Assembly: GCF_023922585.1 (NCBI RefSeq)
Contig: NZ_JAMFTN010000021.1
Coordinates: 124,001-188,000, forward strand
DNA: 64,000 nt
Reading direction: 5' to 3'
Source of the DNA: Aliidiomarina quisquiliarum
GTDB lineage: Bacteria; Pseudomonadota; Gammaproteobacteria; Enterobacterales; Alteromonadaceae
The position numbers and the translations under genes were made by a program. This document shows, piece after piece, positions 27,538 through 36,971 of the stretch (its first letter is position 1; every line of letters starts with the position of its first letter). The notes beneath the pieces are model-generated. The model was not told the DNA's origin and searched no databases. It saw only the letters and a program-made list of their open reading frames with translations.

Positions 27538-28463
27538 GTATTTTAGTTATTGCCGACCACGACAACACAACCTTAAACCCAGCCATGCTGAAAACCATGA
27601 CAGCTGCACAAGCCATGGGCGACACTATTCACATGTTGGTTGCTGGTGAAGGCTGCCAAAGCGTTGCTGAAGAAGCAGCTAAAATTGCTGGGGTAAGTAA
27701 AGTGTTGTGTGCAGACCATGCTGCCTATGGACACTTTTTAGCTGAAAACCTGTCGGCATTGGTGCTTTCTTTAGGTAAAAGCTATAGTCACATTGTTGCG
27801 GCTGCCACAACTACAGGCAAAAACTTTATGCCACGTGTTGCTGCGCTACTTGACGTAGGGCAGGTGTCAGACATTGTTGCGGTTGAAAGTGCCGACACCT
27901 TCCGTCGCCCCATTTATGCGGGCAATGCTATTGCCACCGTGCGTTGTAACGAAGCTATAAAAGTGATTACCGTGCGTGCTACTGCGTTCGATGCAGTTGC
28001 AGCAGAAGGTGGCAGTGCTGAAATTGAAGCGGTAAGCGACGTATTTAGTTCAGACAAAGTGAAGTTTGTAAAAGAAGAGCTAGCAAAAAGTGAGCGCCCA
28101 GACCTTACTTCAGCCCGCGTGGTTATTTCAGGCGGTCGCGGTATGCAAAATGGCGAAAACTTTAAATTACTCGAAGGTATTGCTGACAAATTAGGTGCCG
28201 CTATTGGCGCTTCGCGGGCAGCGGTAGACGCCGGTTTCGTACCAAACGACATGCAGGTAGGGCAAACTGGTAAAATTGTTGCGCCTGAATTATATATAGC
28301 GGTAGGTATTAGTGGTGCTATTCAGCATTTAGCTGGTATGAAAGACTCGAAAGTGATTGTGGCTATCAATAAAGACGAAGAAGCGCCAATTTTCCAGGTG
28401 GCAGACTATGGCTTGGTGGGTGATTTATTCGATGTTTTACCGGAACTAGAAAGCGCGTTGTAA
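27534..28463 (+). CDS. etfA: Electron transfer flavoprotein alpha subunit EtfA
   Basis: EtfA binds the redox-active FAD of the ETF heterodimer. The 309-residue protein has an N-terminal alpha/beta domain and a C-terminal FAD domain. Signatures are [39 protein letters not shown] and [16 protein letters not shown], ending [23 protein letters not shown]. It forms a two-gene operon with etfB. About 215 bases without a gene follow before the DUF1302 gene. Confidence 0.96.
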   Translation: MSILVIADHDNTTLNPAMLKTMTAAQAMGDTIHMLVAGEGCQSVAEEAAKIAGVSKVLCADHAAYGHFLAENLSALVLSLGKSYSHIVAAATTTGKNFMPRVAALLDVGQVSDIVAVESADTFRRPIYAGNAIATVRCNEAIKVITVRATAFDAVAAEGGSAEIEAVSDVFSSDKVKFVKEELAKSERPDLTSARVVISGGRGMQNGENFKLLEGIADKLGAAIGASRAAVDAGFVPNDMQVGQTGKIVAPELYIAVGISGAIQHLAGMKDSKVIVAINKDEEAPIFQVADYGLVGDLFDVLPELESAL

Positions 28464-28678
28464 TTGTTAGTAGTAGCAAGAAGGTGACAAGCAGGTTAGT
28501 GGTCTGCTAATCTGCTTGACAACGAGTTGATAAAAAACAACAACAATATACAAAAACTCAAAGATTTATGTTTGAATGGTTTTAAAGCTTGCGCTTGTGC
28601 GACTGTTCAGACATGATTTTTGGAAATTACTAGCCAGGGACTCCAGTTCCAGGTAACGCAGGATAGGTGGCAACAACA

Positions 28679-30490
28679 ATGAAAAAAATGACATCTGTGT
28701 ATAGAAAACTACCTCTCGCTTCGGCTATAGCGCTTGCTGTTGCTATGCCTGCTGTGAACGCAGCGAGTTTCGACATCGGTTCGGTGAATGTTGAGTTCGA
28801 CTCAACTTTCTCGCTTGGTGCGCAATGGCGTGTACAAGACCGCGAGATGCGAGTGATACAGCCAGGTAACATGGCTGGTGGTGGCGGGCAGTCGGCCGTA
28901 GCCGACGATGGTAACCTTAACTTCGACAAAGGCGACTTAACGTCGTTTGTATTCCGTGGTGTGCACGACATTAGTATTACGGGCAGTGGTAATACCGGTG
29001 CGTTCGTGCGTTTTAACTACTGGTATGACGATATTCTTGAAAATAAGAATATGCCTCATGGTCATACGGCGAATAATTATACGCCCAACACGCGCTTAAA
29101 TAACGACGCATTTGATAAATACTCGAAGGGCAGTGGGGTTAACCTGCTCGACGCCTTCGTATATACCAGTTTCGATATTGGTAGAATGCCAGCCGACTTA
29201 CGGGTTGGTCGCCAAGTAATCAGCTGGGGTGAAAGTACCTTCATTCAAAATGGTGTGAATGCGGTTAACCCAGCCGACGTAAACGCGTTACGTCGCCCAG
29301 GTGCTGAATTAAAAGAAGCACTATTACCAGTGGGAATGGTCACTTTTTCACTCGGCTTAACAGAAAGTTTAAGCTTAGACACCTTCTATATGTACGAGTG
29401 GGACAACACCAAACTAGACGGTTGTGGTACCTACTTCTCGTCGGTAGACATACTGGGTGGGCCAGGGTGTAACAAAGTAACGCTTAACCCTAAAGTGGGT
29501 GCAAATACTATTCTTGGCGACAAAGAGTCGGTTGAAGCGGGCTTATACGTTGCCCGTGCAGACGACTTAAGAGCAAGTGATAGTGGTCAATTTGGTGTGT
29601 CATTCCGTTATTACGCAATGAACTTAGACACCGAGTTTGGTTTTTACTACTTAAACGTGCACAACACGGCGCCTATTATTTCAGCCTACGACTGGCGCAC
29701 TCCGGCTATCAGCAATAACGTAGTGTCGACCCTAGGGCCGCAGTACTTTGTTGAATGGCCAGAAGACAACGAAATATTTGGCGTTAGCTTTAGTACCACG
29801 CTAGGTACTTGGTCGTGGAGTGGTGAAGTAAGTTATCGCCCAGCACAAGCGGTACAAATTAACACCACAGAAATACTAACGGCAGGGCTACAGCCTAATG
29901 TGCCAAGTAGTTTCTTGGTGCGTATTGCCGATGCACGGCCAAATGGTATACCAGTAGGCGGTCATGCCCGTGGTTACGAAGAATTAGAAGTATGGCAAGC
30001 GCAAACCACCTTCTTACAGTTCTTTGACCAAGTGTTAGGCGCTCAGCGGGTTACCTTTATTGCTGAATTAGCCATGAGCCACGTAGCCGACTTACCTAGC
30101 CTAGACGTACAGCGCTTTGGCCGTAACCCGGTATATGGTAAGTGTTTCACTGCTGCCGACGCTGCTGCTAACCCAGGTATAACAGCCGGTAACTGTGAAG
30201 GTTTTGTAACTAGCACTTCTTATGGTTATCGTACCCGCTTACAGTTTGAGTACTCGAACGCCATTATGGGCTGGAACTTAACCCCGGCCATTGCTTTTGG
30301 TCATGACGTAAGTGGTTACTCGCCAAATACCAACTTCATTGAAGGACGCCGCAATCTTTCGTTGATAATGGGTGGTAACTATATGAGTAAGTATAGCTTC
30401 AACCTTTCGTACAGCCGCTTCGACGGAGCTGACTACGACCCAACGCAAGACCGCGACTTTGTTTCTGCGAGCTTTGCAGTGTCGTTCTAA
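28679..30490 (+). CDS. DUF1302 family outer-membrane-type protein
   Basis: The 603-residue protein has a signal peptide (MKKMTSVYRKL followed by a hydrophobic core, cleavage after VNA near residue 30). A long sequence of alternating beta strands rich in aromatic and Asp residues follows, ending with an aromatic residue (FVSASFAVSF) as outer-membrane beta-barrels do. Motifs such as DVRVGRQVISWGES-like DLRVGRQVISWGESTF and NPADVNALRRPGAELKEA identify DUF1302. These are often paired with DUF1329 genes and linked to sterol or hydrophobic-compound metabolism, but none is adjacent. The start at 28679 fits the signal peptide best; GTG 28667 is possible. Confidence 0.87.
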   Translation: MKKMTSVYRKLPLASAIALAVAMPAVNAASFDIGSVNVEFDSTFSLGAQWRVQDREMRVIQPGNMAGGGGQSAVADDGNLNFDKGDLTSFVFRGVHDISITGSGNTGAFVRFNYWYDDILENKNMPHGHTANNYTPNTRLNNDAFDKYSKGSGVNLLDAFVYTSFDIGRMPADLRVGRQVISWGESTFIQNGVNAVNPADVNALRRPGAELKEALLPVGMVTFSLGLTESLSLDTFYMYEWDNTKLDGCGTYFSSVDILGGPGCNKVTLNPKVGANTILGDKESVEAGLYVARADDLRASDSGQFGVSFRYYAMNLDTEFGFYYLNVHNTAPIISAYDWRTPAISNNVVSTLGPQYFVEWPEDNEIFGVSFSTTLGTWSWSGEVSYRPAQAVQINTTEILTAGLQPNVPSSFLVRIADARPNGIPVGGHARGYEELEVWQAQTTFLQFFDQVLGAQRVTFIAELAMSHVADLPSLDVQRFGRNPVYGKCFTAADAAANPGITAGNCEGFVTSTSYGYRTRLQFEYSNAIMGWNLTPAIAFGHDVSGYSPNTNFIEGRRNLSLIMGGNYMSKYSFNLSYSRFDGADYDPTQDRDFVSASFAVSF

Positions 30491-30510
30491 AAAATAGAAA
30501 GTACATGCTT

Positions 30511-30540
30511 AAAAAACCAGCTATATGCTGGTTTTTTGTT
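30511..30540 (+). terminator. Rho-independent terminator after the DUF1302 gene
   Basis: The repeat AAAAAACCAGC / GCTGGTTTTTT has a 5-base loop and a T-rich tail, and lies 20 bases after the stop codon. It separates this gene from the sulfatase gene. Confidence 0.9.
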
Positions 30541-30721
30541 TTTATGCCTTTTTAACAGCTCAAAAGCTAACTTGACATTAGGTACAGCGGACACTAGTTT
30601 AGTATGAAAAGTGACCACTTTAACCCATGTGCAGCAAACCTTCAAAGCTCTGGGCAGGTTAATGGCCACATTAACAACAACGCTGATTAAGCCGTTCGGC
30701 GCTTCTTAAGGTAAGAAAAAC

Positions 30722-32974
30722 ATGATGAATATGAAATTACTTATCCTAGCGAGTTTGAGCGGATTATTATTAAGTGGCTGTAACTGGAGCTCAAGCTCTA
30801 CGCCAGATACTGCGGTTGATCCAATAGAAGAGGATACTCAGCAGGAGCTGCTGCCGAATATTTTATTTATTGTTGTGGATGATGCAGGCGTCGATCAGTT
30901 TGAAGCCTTTGGCTATGGTGGTGCAGTACCCGCCGCTACCGATAACATAAATGCCATTGCGCAGGCTGGTGTACGCTTTAGAAATACCTGGTCGATGCCA
31001 ACTTGCTCTCCCACACGAACAAGCTACTTTGATGGCCGTTATCCTTTCCGCAACCAGGTTTACAACGCCATTGTTTCGAATACCCTCGCAAACTCGCAAA
31101 TGTCACCTTACCGAGCAACGGTTCCTAAGTTATTGCGTGAACACGCCAATTACCAAAGCGCTTTGATTGGTAAAATGCACCTAACAGGTTCTGACCTTGG
31201 TCCTGATAACCATCCTTTAGGCGACAGTGCGCTACATAGCCTTGGCTGGGATTACTTTGCCGGCTACTTAGACGGCGCCCCTTACCCAGTTGACAGCACC
31301 GCTGGTGGGGTAGCGCCGCAAGGTACCTACCAGTGCGGTTTTGTACCAAATACCAAGGCCGACGCCATGGCCGGTGCCGACTTTGGCATGTGCTACTTAG
31401 CCAATGGCGAACATATATTAATGAATGATACCGCGCTGTTTCCTACCCCGGGCCGAACTTGTATGGAACAAGGGGGTATATTTGATCCGAAACAAACAGA
31501 ATACAGCGTAGCACGACACGCAGAATTACGCTTTGATAACCAGAATGGATTTTACACGGCAGAATGGAAAATAAGCCGCGCCGACGGTAGCACAGAAACC
31601 CTTACGGCCGCTGATCCGCGCGGCCGCGGCTACCGCACCACACAGGAAGCAAATCGCGCTATTGCTTGGATAAAACAGGCCCAACAGGACACCGAGCGGC
31701 CATGGATGTTAACCCTTGGCTTTGCAGCTTTGCATACACCCTTGCAACCCCCGCCGGCCCACTTGCTGCCTAATCCTGAAGCCGAAGAAAGCTTGCTTGG
31801 GTGTGGCACGCCAGTAGCGTCGGCACTGGCCGATGTAGGCGTGGTTGACCCCACCAACGTAGCCAATGCAGTACAACAACGCGTCATTGCCCAGCACATG
31901 TTAGAAGCGGTAGACCATGAAATAGGGCGGTTATTAGAAGAAACTGGTATAGCTTTACGTAATAGTTCGGGAGACCTTGAATACAACCCTAATAGCGACA
32001 CAGTTATTGTATTTACTACCGACAATGGTACCTACATGCCCAGCGTAAAATTACCCTTTGACCCCTTGCGGGCCAAAGGTACCTTGTACCAAAGTGGCGT
32101 GTGGGTGCCTTTAATTGTTACTGGGCCAGTGGTGGAAGCGCCGAATCGAGATGTGGGACACATGGTCAATAGTACCGACTTATACCGACTATTTTTAGAT
32201 ATTGCTGGCATAGACACAGAACAATTAGCCACTACCATGGAAATAGACGCGCAACCAGTAATGCCGTACTTAAGTTATGTAGACCAACAACCCATTCGCA
32301 GCACTAACTTTACTGAATTAGGTACCAATAGCGCTCGTGAAGCCGCTCCACCTTGCGTTATACCGCAGGCCAATGTGTGTGTACAAATATTTCCCCAAGC
32401 GCAGGTATGCGAAGATCAAGGTGGCAACTGGTATGGCCCAGGTAGCGATGCGAACCCGCAAGGGTTTAGCTCTTGTTGTGCTGTAAACGACTGGCTGGCT
32501 GCTGAAGGCAAGGCGCCAACAGAACTGTTTCCAACCGAGCAGCGTGCCATTCGCAGCGCTGGGCATAAATTGCTGCGGGTTAGTACGTTAAATTGTGCAA
32601 CTAATACCTTAGTTAGCAAAGAAGAGTTTTATGAAATAAATGAAAGCCCCTATACCAGTCAATTAAAACTAGATAGGGCCGAGAGTGATTTGTTAGCCTT
32701 GTTCGCAGAAAACCAGTTAACTGCAGTGCAGCAACAGCAGTTAAGTTTTTTACGTAATGAACTCGACAGTTTATTGGCAACCCAAGTAAGCTGCCCAGGC
32801 GACGGTAATGGCGACTTGTTAGTCGACAATACAGACATAGAGCAATGGGCATATTGGAGTGATCCAGAGCAGGGTGGTGGCTTGTCGAGTTGGTACGACT
32901 TGAACCACGATGGTTTAACCAACGAGTTAGACAAAGAAATTATCATGGCGAACTTAGGAAACATATGTGAGTAG
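30722..32974 (+). CDS. Lipoprotein sulfatase with C-terminal dockerin-like repeats
   Basis: The 750-residue type I sulfatase starts with a lipoprotein signal; Cys20 in LLLSGC is the lipidation site. The alkaline-phosphatase-like fold begins with NILFIVVDDAG (metal-binding Asp pair). The formylglycine site is Cys95 in the CxPxR motif CSPTR; the enzyme becomes active only after an FGE or anSME converts this cysteine. FTTDNGTYMP gives further metal ligands. Residues 691-750 hold two calcium loops with dockerin spacing: Asp694-Asn696-Asp698-Asp705 and Asp726-Asn728-Asp730-Asp737. It probably acts on sulfated polysaccharide or another sulfate ester at the cell surface. ung overlaps its end. Confidence 0.9.
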   Translation: MMNMKLLILASLSGLLLSGCNWSSSSTPDTAVDPIEEDTQQELLPNILFIVVDDAGVDQFEAFGYGGAVPAATDNINAIAQAGVRFRNTWSMPTCSPTRTSYFDGRYPFRNQVYNAIVSNTLANSQMSPYRATVPKLLREHANYQSALIGKMHLTGSDLGPDNHPLGDSALHSLGWDYFAGYLDGAPYPVDSTAGGVAPQGTYQCGFVPNTKADAMAGADFGMCYLANGEHILMNDTALFPTPGRTCMEQGGIFDPKQTEYSVARHAELRFDNQNGFYTAEWKISRADGSTETLTAADPRGRGYRTTQEANRAIAWIKQAQQDTERPWMLTLGFAALHTPLQPPPAHLLPNPEAEESLLGCGTPVASALADVGVVDPTNVANAVQQRVIAQHMLEAVDHEIGRLLEETGIALRNSSGDLEYNPNSDTVIVFTTDNGTYMPSVKLPFDPLRAKGTLYQSGVWVPLIVTGPVVEAPNRDVGHMVNSTDLYRLFLDIAGIDTEQLATTMEIDAQPVMPYLSYVDQQPIRSTNFTELGTNSAREAAPPCVIPQANVCVQIFPQAQVCEDQGGNWYGPGSDANPQGFSSCCAVNDWLAAEGKAPTELFPTEQRAIRSAGHKLLRVSTLNCATNTLVSKEEFYEINESPYTSQLKLDRAESDLLALFAENQLTAVQQQQLSFLRNELDSLLATQVSCPGDGNGDLLVDNTDIEQWAYWSDPEQGGGLSSWYDLNHDGLTNELDKEIIMANLGNICE

Positions 32975-33683
32975 TAAAGCAGTTGTAAACAGTGGGCAAG
33001 AAGGTTACTTAGCTAATTTTCCAACACCATGGCAGCCGTTATTGGCCGATGAAACATTCCGTACACAACTAGCTACCACGTGGCAGGCAGTACAAGCAGA
33101 ACGGGAACAAGGTCAACAGGTGTACCCTACCAACGATCAAGTGTTTGCCGCTTTAGCGGCTGTTGCCCCTGAGCAAGTGCGGGTGGTTATTTTGGGCCAA
33201 GACCCTTATCACCAACCGGGGCAAGCACATGGCTATGCGTTTTCGGTGCCTTACGGCATTAAACCGCCTCCGTCGTTGAAGAATATGTATAAAGCCTTAG
33301 TTAAAGACATAACTGGTTTTTCAGCCCCACAGCATGGTTGTCTTGAAACTTGGGCGCAACAAGGGGTGTTACTGCTAAATACGGTACTTACGGTGCGTGA
33401 TAGCGAAGCCGCTTCACATCAAAGCTTAGGTTGGCAAACCATTACCCGCAGCATTCTGCAACATGTTGCGAATGGCCCGCCGGTGGTGTTTATGTTGTGG
33501 GGCAAACATGCTGAGCGCACTATGCAAGGTATCGATATAAGCCAACATGGCGTATTAACGGGGGTACACCCGTCGCCTTTGTCGGCCTACCGCGGTTTTT
33601 ACGACCAACAGCACTTTATAAAGGCTAACGAGTTACTAACAAAGCAGGGGCGAAAGCCAATAAATTGGCATTTGCCAGGCTAA
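32967..33683 (+). CDS. ung: Uracil-DNA glycosylase Ung
   Basis: Ung removes uracil from DNA to start base excision repair. The 238-residue protein has the catalytic motif VILGQDPYHQPGQAHGYAFSV (about residues 70-90) and the leucine loop HPSPLSAYRGF, both diagnostic of family 1. It starts at GTG 32967, inside the last codons of the sulfatase gene (8-base overlap), with AGGA correctly spaced. The link to a sulfatase gene is unusual, and expression may depend on read-through from it. Confidence 0.95.
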   Translation: MSSKAVVNSGQEGYLANFPTPWQPLLADETFRTQLATTWQAVQAEREQGQQVYPTNDQVFAALAAVAPEQVRVVILGQDPYHQPGQAHGYAFSVPYGIKPPPSLKNMYKALVKDITGFSAPQHGCLETWAQQGVLLLNTVLTVRDSEAASHQSLGWQTITRSILQHVANGPPVVFMLWGKHAERTMQGIDISQHGVLTGVHPSPLSAYRGFYDQQHFIKANELLTKQGRKPINWHLPG

Positions 33684-33758
33684 AACCAAGTGCTGCGAGC
33701 TACTTACTAAGCAATTGTTGTTCAATTGTGTCAAATTGTTTTAAGTTTCTGATTTTTG

Positions 33759-33767
33759 TGGTATAAA
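33759..33767 (+). promoter_or_regulatory. Candidate extended -10 promoter of the DUF3545 gene
   Basis: TGGTATAAA is an extended -10 element about 90 bases before the ATG. The -35 region is weak (TTGTTT at 33736 is 20 bases away). Confidence 0.4.
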
Positions 33768-33857
33768 GAGTCTGTGCAAGGTTGTTGGTTAATTTCAATA
33801 GAAGCACTGTTGATAGTACTCTTATTAAAAAAAAGCAGTAATAACAAGGAGATTTCT

Positions 33858-34025
33858 ATGGACAACTCTGAAGAACTAAAAAATACCGAGGCAAAGACGA
33901 AAGGACGGAGTTCCAAACGCAAGTGGCGTGAAATAGAAATGCTAAAAGAGCGCCATAGTTTACTGAAAGAGCTTGAAGATATTGATTATTGCTTTGACTA
34001 CGATTTAGACGAGCTAGAGCTTTAA
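33858..34025 (+). CDS. Small DUF3545 family protein
   Basis: This 55-residue protein is read from ATG 33858, which has a strong AAGGAG site; a longer frame to 33756 lacks one. It is highly charged: an acidic start, a basic SSKRKWREIEMLKERHSLLKELEDIDY core that marks DUF3545, and an acidic end (DLDELEL). It is probably a helical cytoplasmic protein. The function is unknown. It has its own likely promoter and an intrinsic terminator, so it stands as a single unit. Confidence 0.82.
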   Translation: MDNSEELKNTEAKTKGRSSKRKWREIEMLKERHSLLKELEDIDYCFDYDLDELEL

Positions 34026-34038
34026 CAGTACAAACAAA

Positions 34039-34070
34039 AACGCCGACATAATGTCGGCGTTATGTTTTTT
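34039..34070 (+). terminator. Rho-independent terminator after the DUF3545 gene
   Basis: The stem CGCCGAC / GTCGGCG, extended by A-T pairs, is followed by a T-rich tail 15-45 bases after the stop codon. It may also serve suhB on the other strand, because A-rich sequence lies on its left side. Confidence 0.85.
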
Positions 34071-34101
34071 AGCGCATATTACGCATGCATGCTCAGGGTT
34101 A

Positions 34102-34905
34102 TTAGTCTAATAAAGACTCTGGTAGCTCTTTGCGCATTTTAATCAGCATCGACTGAATTACTTTTTGGTTGGCAGCAACAATATTGCCCGACTTTTGATA
34201 ATTCATACCACCCGCAAAGTCGGTAACCATACCACCAGACTCACGCACCAATAGCACGCCTGCCGCTGTATCCCATGGGTTTAAGCCAGCTTCCCAGTAA
34301 CCATCTAAGCGACCACAAGCAACGTAAGCAAGATCAAGTGCCGCAGAGCCAGCCCGGCGCATATCGGCAGCTTCTTCAAAGAAGCTGGCAAATACTTTCT
34401 GGTAGTCGGGCAAAATATGTTTCATGCGAAATGGAAAACCGGTGGCCAACAAGGTGCCTTCAAGGTTTTTAGCGCCTGCTACACGGGTTCTAAAACCGTT
34501 TAGCTGAGCACCTGCACCACGGCTGGCGGTAAATAGCTCGTCGCGCAAGGGGTCATAAATGGCAGCGTGGTGCGTAACGCCTTTAACGGTAAGAGCAATT
34601 GAAACGCAGAAGTGGGGAATTCCGCGCATAAAGTTGGTGGTGCCGTCGAGCGGGTCAATTACCCACTGGTAATCAGCATCTTCACCCACAATAATGCCCG
34701 ACTCTTCAGCCATAATGCTGTGTTTCGGATACGATTTTTGAATGGTCGCAATGATAGCCTCTTCAGCGGCTCTGTCTACGTTGGTGACAAATTCGTGTAA
34801 AGACTTCGATTCAACTTCTAAGTTTTGCGGGTTACCATAAGCTTTAGTGATCACCCGGCCGGCCACGCGCGCTGCGCGAACCGCAATATTTAACATTGCG
34901 TGCAT
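34102..34905 (-). CDS. suhB: Inositol-1-monophosphatase family protein SuhB
   Basis: SuhB hydrolyses inositol monophosphate in vitro; in E. coli it also joins the Nus antitermination complex that acts on rRNA operons. From ATG 34905 (AGGA eight bases upstream) the product is 267 residues, the same length as E. coli SuhB. Metal-site motifs are MAEESG, WVIDPLDGTTNFMRGIPHF and NPWDTAAGVLLVRESGG. Longer upstream starts add non-homologous residues. It is divergent from trmJ, as in E. coli. Confidence 0.96.
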   Translation of the reverse strand: MHAMLNIAVRAARVAGRVITKAYGNPQNLEVESKSLHEFVTNVDRAAEEAIIATIQKSYPKHSIMAEESGIIVGEDADYQWVIDPLDGTTNFMRGIPHFCVSIALTVKGVTHHAAIYDPLRDELFTASRGAGAQLNGFRTRVAGAKNLEGTLLATGFPFRMKHILPDYQKVFASFFEEAADMRRAGSAALDLAYVACGRLDGYWEAGLNPWDTAAGVLLVRESGGMVTDFAGGMNYQKSGNIVAANQKVIQSMLIKMRKELPESLLD

Positions 34906-34945
34906 GCTGATTTCCTGTACTGGCAAAGAACGTATTAATGGCGCG

Positions 34946-34974
34946 ATTATAAACAATCAAAAGCCCATGCGCAA
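34946..34974 (-). promoter_or_regulatory. Candidate sigma-70 promoter of suhB
   Basis: On the minus strand TTGCGC and a perfect TATAAT are 17 bases apart. The -10 ends about 40 bases before the suhB start codon. Confidence 0.5.
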
Positions 34975-35047
34975 TGCGCACGCACGGTAGTCATTAAAAG
35001 GCATGTTGTGATAGGATTGCGCGGCCATAAAACAGGGTGCTGAAATT

Positions 35048-35776
35048 ATGCTCGATAATGTACGAATTGTGCTCGTGAATACTTCCGATCAACGCAATAT
35101 AGGTTCGGCGGCGCGAGCCATGAAAACCATGGGAATTAGCGATTTAGTATTGGTTAATCCCAAAGAACTACCCGACAGTAAAGCGTCGGCCTTAGCCGCA
35201 GGGGCCACCGACATTCTTGCCAAGGCTCGAGTGGTTGCAACCTTGTCTGAAGCTATTGCCGATTGCCAGTTAACCTTTGCCGCCAGTGCTCGTAGCCGTA
35301 CCCTCGACTGGCCCATGACCACTCCGCGAGAAGCAGCCGCAAAAGTTCTTCAAGAAGGGCAGCAAGGCACGGTAGCCTTGGTTTTTGGCCGTGAAGCAAC
35401 GGGGCTGACCAACGAAGAATTACAACTTTGCCACTACCATACGCATATTCCAGCTAATCCAGAGTATAGCTCGCTAAATTTAGCCATGGCGGTACAAACC
35501 TTGTGCTATGAAGTGCGGGTGGCTTATTTAGACGCCAAGCAAAGCCACTTTCCTGAAGCGCTGGGTGACTATCCTACTGCTGGCGAAATGGAAGGGTTTT
35601 ATATGCATTTGCAGCGTGCTATAACTAACTCAGGCTTTATTGTGCGCAACCACCCAGGTAAGGTAATGAATAAGTTACGTCGGTTATATACGCGTACTCG
35701 GCCCGATAAAAATGAATTAAACATATTGCGTGGTATATTGACCTCGTTCGAACGTAACAATAAGTCTAATAATTAA
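35048..35776 (+). CDS. trmJ: tRNA (Cm32/Um32) methyltransferase TrmJ
   Basis: TrmJ adds a 2'-O-methyl group to nucleotide 32 of several tRNAs. The 242-residue protein is a SPOUT methyltransferase with [26 protein letters not shown] at the start and [17 protein letters not shown] plus [18 protein letters not shown] in the SAM-binding knot. In E. coli it lies directly before the isc operon. Here it is followed after 22 bases by an IscS-like gene, without iscR between. Confidence 0.95.
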   Translation: MLDNVRIVLVNTSDQRNIGSAARAMKTMGISDLVLVNPKELPDSKASALAAGATDILAKARVVATLSEAIADCQLTFAASARSRTLDWPMTTPREAAAKVLQEGQQGTVALVFGREATGLTNEELQLCHYHTHIPANPEYSSLNLAMAVQTLCYEVRVAYLDAKQSHFPEALGDYPTAGEMEGFYMHLQRAITNSGFIVRNHPGKVMNKLRRLYTRTRPDKNELNILRGILTSFERNNKSNN

Positions 35777-35798
35777 TATAATTTAATGAGCCTAAACT

Positions 35799-36965
35799 AT
35801 GAAGCGTCCTATTTATCTTGATTATGCGGCCACAACGCCTGTGGATCCTGCTGTTGCTGAAAAAATGATGCAGTGCCTTACCTTTGAGGGCAATTTTGGT
35901 AACCCTGCGTCGCGCTCTCATCGGTTAGGTTGGCAAGCAGAAGAATGTGTCGACGAAGCCCGCCACCAAATAGCTGAACTTATTCATGCTGACCCACGTG
36001 AGATCGTGTTCACTTCTGGTGCTACCGAATCGGACAACTTAGCCATTAAAGGCGCCGCTGAATTCCACCAAGACAAAGGTAAACACATTATTACCGTGTG
36101 CACAGAGCATAAAGCGGTTTTAGACTCGTGCGCTGAGCTTGAACGCCGTGGTTTTGAGGTAACTTACTTGCCGGTGCAAGCCAATGGCTTGCTTGACCTA
36201 GAGGTAGTTCGCGCTGCTTTTCGTGCCGACACAATTTTATTAAGTGTTATGCATGTAAATAATGAAATTGGTGTTATTCAAGACATTGCTGCGCTAGGTG
36301 CTTTATGCCAAGAAAAAGACGTATTGTTTCATGTGGACGCAGCGCAAAGCGTAGGCAAAATTCCCGTTGATGTGAATGCGCTAAAGGTTGATTACTTGTC
36401 AATTTCAGCCCATAAAATGTATGGTCCAAAGGGCATTGGGGCGCTTTATGTACGCCGTAGCCCGCGGGCCAAGTTAAACCCACAAATACACGGCGGCGGG
36501 CATGAGCGTGGCATGCGTTCAGGCACCCTAGCACCGCATCAAATTGTTGGCTTCGGTGAAGCGGCGCGCCTTGCTAAACAACAGCAAGCTAGCGACATGG
36601 CACGTTTAACTGCGCTTCGCGATAGGCTATGGGCAACTATTCAGTCGCTTGGCAATGTAACTTTAAATGGCGACTTAGAACACGGCATTGGTACTTTACT
36701 GAACGTTAGTTTTGGTGGTTTGTGCTCCGACAGCTTGGCTATGAACTTAGCCGACATTGCCGTGTCGTCGGGTTCGGCCTGTAACTCAGCAACAGTCGAC
36801 CCTTCATTTGTACTGTTAGCCTTAGGCAGAGAGCGCGAACTTGCCCTCGCTGCCATTCGTTTTAGTTTAGGCCGACACACCACAGAGGCTGATATTGCGG
36901 CAGTAGAAGCAATATTACTTGAAGCTATTCCGCGCTTACGTGCCAGTAAACCCTTGTGGCTCTAG
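35799..36965 (+). CDS. IscS-like cysteine desulfurase lacking the C-terminal tail
   Basis: This PLP enzyme removes sulfur from cysteine as persulfide for Fe-S clusters and tRNA thiolation. The 388-residue protein aligns with E. coli IscS to the extent that PLP Lys206 ([11 protein letters not shown]) and persulfide Cys328 (SSGSACNSA) fall at the same positions. It is 16 residues shorter, ending at RASKPLWL. It therefore lacks the IscS tail (YKQGVDL...) that contacts IscU. iscR is absent before it and iscU, iscA, hscBA and fdx are absent after it; msrA and ndk follow instead. It may serve other sulfur acceptors. Confidence 0.88.
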   Translation: MKRPIYLDYAATTPVDPAVAEKMMQCLTFEGNFGNPASRSHRLGWQAEECVDEARHQIAELIHADPREIVFTSGATESDNLAIKGAAEFHQDKGKHIITVCTEHKAVLDSCAELERRGFEVTYLPVQANGLLDLEVVRAAFRADTILLSVMHVNNEIGVIQDIAALGALCQEKDVLFHVDAAQSVGKIPVDVNALKVDYLSISAHKMYGPKGIGALYVRRSPRAKLNPQIHGGGHERGMRSGTLAPHQIVGFGEAARLAKQQQASDMARLTALRDRLWATIQSLGNVTLNGDLEHGIGTLLNVSFGGLCSDSLAMNLADIAVSSGSACNSATVDPSFVLLALGRERELALAAIRFSLGRHTTEADIAAVEAILLEAIPRLRASKPLWL

Positions 36966-36971
36966 GTTAAT

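Noticed and set aside
28558-28575. Inverted repeat TCAAA-N8-TTTGA upstream of the DUF1302 gene
   Set aside because: It resembles fatty-acid regulator sites only loosely, and the half-sites are five bases long and A/T rich.
33710-33745. Repeated CAATTGT/AAATTGT words before the DUF3545 gene
   Set aside because: The copies are short, irregular and A/T rich, with no regular spacing; chance is the simpler reading.
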